Below, piece after piece: positions 21,284 through 23,984 of a stretch of DNA of 23,984 nucleotides. Below the pieces are notes generated by a model. The model ran no database searches. It had not been told where the DNA came from and saw only the letters and a list, made by a program, of their open reading frames with translations. A program made the translations under genes and the position numbers. Source of the DNA: Phycisphaera mikurensis NBRC 102666 (GTDB taxonomy: Bacteria > Planctomycetota > Phycisphaerae > Phycisphaerales > SM1A02); NCBI GenBank assembly GCA_945870475.1, contig CAMBSR010000010.1, positions 1 to 23,984 of the forward strand, read 5' to 3'. Positions within the stretch are counted from its first letter, which is position 1. Each line of letters opens with the position of its first letter.

Positions 21284-22543
21284 ATGGAGTTGCCCAGAGA
21301 AGGATCGTCGCCCGGAACCGTTCCGATGACCCGGGGAACGCTGCTGGCGGTGCTGGTGGCCGCACTCGGTTACTTCGTCGACCTGTTCGACCTGGTGCTC
21401 TTCTCGATCGTCCGCATCCCCAGCCTCAAGGCGCTCGGGATCACGGATCCGGAGCAGCTGACGCTGGTGGGGAAGCGGCTGCTTGACATCCAGCTGGTGG
21501 GCATGCTCCTCGGCGGCATCGCCTTCGGGATGCTGGGGGACCGGCTCGGGCGCCTCAAGACGCTGTTCGGTTCCATCCTGCTCTATTCGGTGGCCAACAT
21601 CCTGAACGCGTTCGTAACCGAGGTGTGGCAGTACGAGGTGCTGCGGTTCGTGGCGGGCTTTGGCCTGGCGGGCGAGCTCGGCGCCGGCATCACGCTGGTG
21701 GCGGAGCTCCTGCCGACGGCCAAGCGCGGGATCGGTACCACCATCGTGGCCACCATCGGGCTCTCGGGCGCGGTGGCGGCCGGCCTGGTGGGCACCGAGG
21801 TGGCGTGGAACCACTGCTACCTGATCGGCGGCATCATGGGGCTTGCGCTCCTGGCGCTCCGCGTGGGCGTGGTGGAGAGCGGGCTCTTCACGCGTGTGCA
21901 GGCGCATGGCAGCGGCATCTCGCGCGGCAACCCGCTGCAGCTCCTCTGGCCGCCGCGGCGCTTCCTGCGCTTCGCGGCGGTGGTGTTCTCGGCCATGCCC
22001 ATCTGGTTCGTGGGCGGCGTGATGTTCGTCTTCGGCCCGGAGATCGGGAAGGCCATGGGCATTGCGGAGCCCATCATGCCTGCCAAGGTGATCCTGTGGG
22101 CGTACCTCGGTGTGGTGGTGGGCGATGTCGCCAGCGGCCTCATCTCGCAGTTCCTGCGCAGCCGCACGCGGACCATCATGGGGTTCCAGGCGTTGCTGGC
22201 GGCATCGATCGTCCTCTTCTTCGCCATCGCGCCGCGCGGGCCGGAGGCCTTCTACGGCATGATGTGCCTGGTGGGCGCGGCCACCGGCTACTGGGCGATC
22301 TTCGTCACCACGGCGAGCGAGCAGTTCGGCACCAACCTTCGCGCCACGGCCGCGACGAGCGCGCCGAACTTCGTGCGCGCGATGGCGGTGCCCATCACCA
22401 GCATCTGGCTGGCCATGAAGCCCGGCATGGGTACGGTGCAGGCGACGCTCACGCTGGGCATCTGCTGCGTGGCGGTGGGGATGGTGGCGGCGCTCGCCAT
22501 GGACGAGACGTTCCACCGGGACCTGGATTATCTGGAGCGGTGA
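21284..22543 (+). CDS. Major facilitator superfamily transporter
   Basis: 419 residues from the ATG at 21284; an in-frame ATG at 21326 would remove 14 residues, and neither has a good Shine-Dalgarno. About 12 hydrophobic helices are visible. The loop between helices 2 and 3 has GMLGDRLGRLKTLF, the MFS motif A, and an early acidic pattern VDLFDLVLFSI in helix 1 resembles organic-acid/sugar symporters (MHS/AAHS-like). ELLPTAKRG between helices 4 and 5 fits the same group ('E--P---RG'). It probably moves an organic anion or sugar with protons; the substrate is not identifiable. It is transcribed away from the oxidase operon. Confidence 0.88.
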   Translation: MELPREGSSPGTVPMTRGTLLAVLVAALGYFVDLFDLVLFSIVRIPSLKALGITDPEQLTLVGKRLLDIQLVGMLLGGIAFGMLGDRLGRLKTLFGSILLYSVANILNAFVTEVWQYEVLRFVAGFGLAGELGAGITLVAELLPTAKRGIGTTIVATIGLSGAVAAGLVGTEVAWNHCYLIGGIMGLALLALRVGVVESGLFTRVQAHGSGISRGNPLQLLWPPRRFLRFAAVVFSAMPIWFVGGVMFVFGPEIGKAMGIAEPIMPAKVILWAYLGVVVGDVASGLISQFLRSRTRTIMGFQALLAASIVLFFAIAPRGPEAFYGMMCLVGAATGYWAIFVTTASEQFGTNLRATAATSAPNFVRAMAVPITSIWLAMKPGMGTVQATLTLGICCVAVGMVAALAMDETFHRDLDYLER

Positions 22544-22572
22544 GGCCGGAACCGCCGTCCCGGCCCGATATT

Positions 22573-22590
22573 GCGCGCGCCCGCGCGCGC
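22573..22590. repeat. GC-dinucleotide inverted repeat after the MFS gene
   Basis: GCGCGCGC-CC-GCGCGCGC, 30 bp past the stop. It can form a stem but has no T-tract, so a terminator role is doubtful. The remaining 120 bp up to the next gene show nothing but a possible -10. Confidence 0.35.
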
Positions 22591-22700
22591 TGCGGTGCGC
22601 CGCCGCCGGAATCACGGAACGCTCGTTGCCGAAGCCGAACGCCTCGGGGAATCTTGCTGCTCTCCGATGAGTGCGCGGTGGCCGAATCCGCGGTGCGCGC

Positions 22701-22706
22701 TACGAT
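22701..22706 (+). promoter_or_regulatory. Possible -10 element (TACGAT) of a leaderless gene
   Basis: TACGAT ends 6 nt before the ATG at 22713, so transcription starting 7 nt after it would begin at the start codon itself. No Shine-Dalgarno is present, which fits a leaderless mRNA. No good -35. Confidence 0.35.
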
Positions 22707-22712
22707 TTTGGC

Positions 22713-23984
22713 ATGTCCACCGCTTTCGCCGACCGCTTCGAGATGCAGAACCGCCTCTTCGCCGAGCTCTCGGCGATGTTCGGCCGCGAGGTCCCGCTCT
22801 ACGACCGCGCGCTCCTGGTGAACCGCGCCACCAACGAGGCGGCGTGCGAGGTGGTCTCCAAGCTCCACCGCGGCTTCCACGTGACGCCGGAGCAGCTCGA
22901 GCGCACCAGCGGCGAGCGGCACGGCGCCATCCGCATCGGCCGGCCGGACGAGTACCGATGGATCACGCGCTTCTTCGGCTGCTTCGCCATGGAGCCGCAC
23001 AACTTCTACGACATGACCTGCGTCGGCTCCAAGAGCCAGCCGATCATCGCCACCGCGTTCCGCTCCGCGCTGCGCCCGGAGCACCGCGTGTTCACGTCGC
23101 TCCTGATGACCGACTACTTCGACCCCAGCACGCGCGCGCGCATCGAGGCGCTCCTCGCACGCCGCAGCGTGTTCTCCGACCGCGCCAAGCAGCTGATCGA
23201 GAAGTGCGAGCGCGATGGCGGCCTCTCGCGCGAGGACGGCGAGGCGCTGGTCCGCGAGGGCACCGAGCGCATCTTCAAGTGGACCGGCAAGGCGCGCGAC
23301 CTGCACCTCTACAAGGAACTCTCGGCCGCCGGATTCAAGATCGCCGCCGACATTGCCTGCTTCCAGAACCACCACCTCAACCACCTCACGCCGAACACGC
23401 TCCTCATGGACCTCTACACGGCGTCCATGAAGCACTGCCTGGGCGAGCTGGACGAGGCCGGATTCCGTGCCCGCGCCACGCTGGCGCTCACGCGGCTCTC
23501 CAAGGTGGCCGACCGCGACTGGCTGCGCCTGCACTTCAAGCACCTGAGCCACGCAGAGATCGACTCGTACCAGCCCGGCACGGTCACCGCGGCCGACGTC
23601 TCGGCGCTGGTTGATGGCCTGGTGTCCACCTTCCGCGGCGAGCAGTTCCGCCTCTCCGCGCTGAAGCACGCGGGCTACAAGGACTTCACCGAGGGCCCCT
23701 CCGAGGACACGCCGATCCTCCTCCGCCAGGACGCGTACACGGCGCTCACCGAAGCGGTGGAGTTCACCGACGAAGACGGCACCATGACGGCCGCCACGCA
23801 CACCGCGCGCTTCGGCGAGATCGAGGAGCGCGGCTACGCGTGCACGCCCGCGGGGCGCGAGCTCTACGACCGCTGCCTCGCGGAGGCCGATGCCGCGCGC
23901 GAGAAGGATCCCAAGCTCCCCGCGCGCGACTTCCTTGCCTACGACGCGCTCTACGCCGCGCCGTTCAAGCCCTTCCCGAAGACG
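22713..23984 (+). CDS. hglS: DUF1338 protein, 2-oxoadipate dioxygenase/decarboxylase homologue, 3' end missing
   Basis: The 424 visible residues run off the window. The family (HglS/YdcJ, EC 1.13.11.93) uses Fe(II) and O2 to turn 2-oxoadipate into D-2-hydroxyglutarate in lysine breakdown. Visible hallmarks: ERHGAIRIG with His70, ITRFFGCFAMEPHNFYDM, TAFRSALRPEHRVFTSLL, ADIACFQNHHLNHLTPNTLLMDL with His224, GPSEDTPILLRQDAYTAL and HTARFGEIEERGYACTPAGRELYD with Glu369 or Glu371. The histidines fit the known iron ligands; the exact glutamate needs an alignment. A helical insert (about 243-325) lies between the second His motif and the GPSE motif. Substrate specificity is inferred from the family. 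The gene may be leaderless. Confidence 0.9.
   Translation, partial: MSTAFADRFEMQNRLFAELSAMFGREVPLYDRALLVNRATNEAACEVVSKLHRGFHVTPEQLERTSGERHGAIRIGRPDEYRWITRFFGCFAMEPHNFYDMTCVGSKSQPIIATAFRSALRPEHRVFTSLLMTDYFDPSTRARIEALLARRSVFSDRAKQLIEKCERDGGLSREDGEALVREGTERIFKWTGKARDLHLYKELSAAGFKIAADIACFQNHHLNHLTPNTLLMDLYTASMKHCLGELDEAGFRARATLALTRLSKVADRDWLRLHFKHLSHAEIDSYQPGTVTAADVSALVDGLVSTFRGEQFRLSALKHAGYKDFTEGPSEDTPILLRQDAYTALTEAVEFTDEDGTMTAATHTARFGEIEERGYACTPAGRELYDRCLAEADAAREKDPKLPARDFLAYDALYAAPFKPFPKT

Noticed and set aside
1..23984. tRNA, rRNA, transposase, integrase or phage genes
   Set aside because: I looked for them on both strands and saw none; the region looks like ordinary chromosome apart from the exporter locus.

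Overview
The window is about 24 kb of GC-rich, densely packed bacterial chromosome. A sigma factor of the ECF family common in Planctomycetes and Acidobacteria is translationally coupled to a Hanks-type Ser/Thr kinase. Together with lipoprotein and outer-membrane genes, this points to a Gram-negative-type bacterium, most likely a planctomycete (perhaps Phycisphaerae-like). That placement is inferred from gene content, not from a marker gene. I see no rRNA, tRNA, IS element, integrase or CRISPR array.

Region 1 (1-846) is the 3' part of a calcineurin-like metallophosphoesterase.

Region 2 (888-8981) is the most interesting part. Four overlapping genes encode a complete three-component peptide exporter of the NHLM type: an HlyD-like adaptor, a C39-peptidase ABC transporter, a second ABC transporter without the peptidase, and a TolC-like outer-membrane lipoprotein. 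Tail-to-tail with the TolC gene on the opposite strand, overlapping its last 26 bases, is a 50-codon gene (8829-8981). It has a strong ribosome binding site and encodes a classical double-glycine leader (ending KDLSKVKGG) followed by a 32-residue, strongly cationic core without Cys, aromatic or acidic residues. I read it as the cargo of this exporter. No peptide-modifying enzyme lies nearby.

Region 3 (8982-9847) has no convincing protein gene. It holds a minus-strand terminator-like hairpin, a 25-bp palindrome and a strong plus-strand intrinsic terminator with no gene in front of it, so a non-coding RNA is possible.

Region 4 (9848-12046) holds the ECF sigma factor and kinase pair, then on the minus strand a small protein whose C-terminus looks like a type IX sorting or autotransport-associated domain. 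Region 5 (12047-12473) is a hairpin-rich intergenic stretch ending in a second strong orphan plus-strand terminator, in front of serC.

Region 6 (12474-15184) is serC coupled to a polytopic membrane protein resembling GT-C glycosyltransferases. An 18-bp tandem repeat covers that gene's stop codon. Region 7 (15227-16913, minus) holds ubiX, a pyridoxamine-phosphate-oxidase-like flavoprotein and a DUF3313-like lipoprotein.

Region 8 (17037-21173, minus) is a secreted or envelope set. A multicopper oxidase fused to a C-terminal SCO1/SenC copper-chaperone domain overlaps a beta-barrel outer-membrane protein gene; downstream of both is a low-complexity EF-hand protein. Region 9 (21284-23984, plus) contains an MFS transporter and a DUF1338 2-oxoadipate dioxygenase/decarboxylase homologue that runs off the window.
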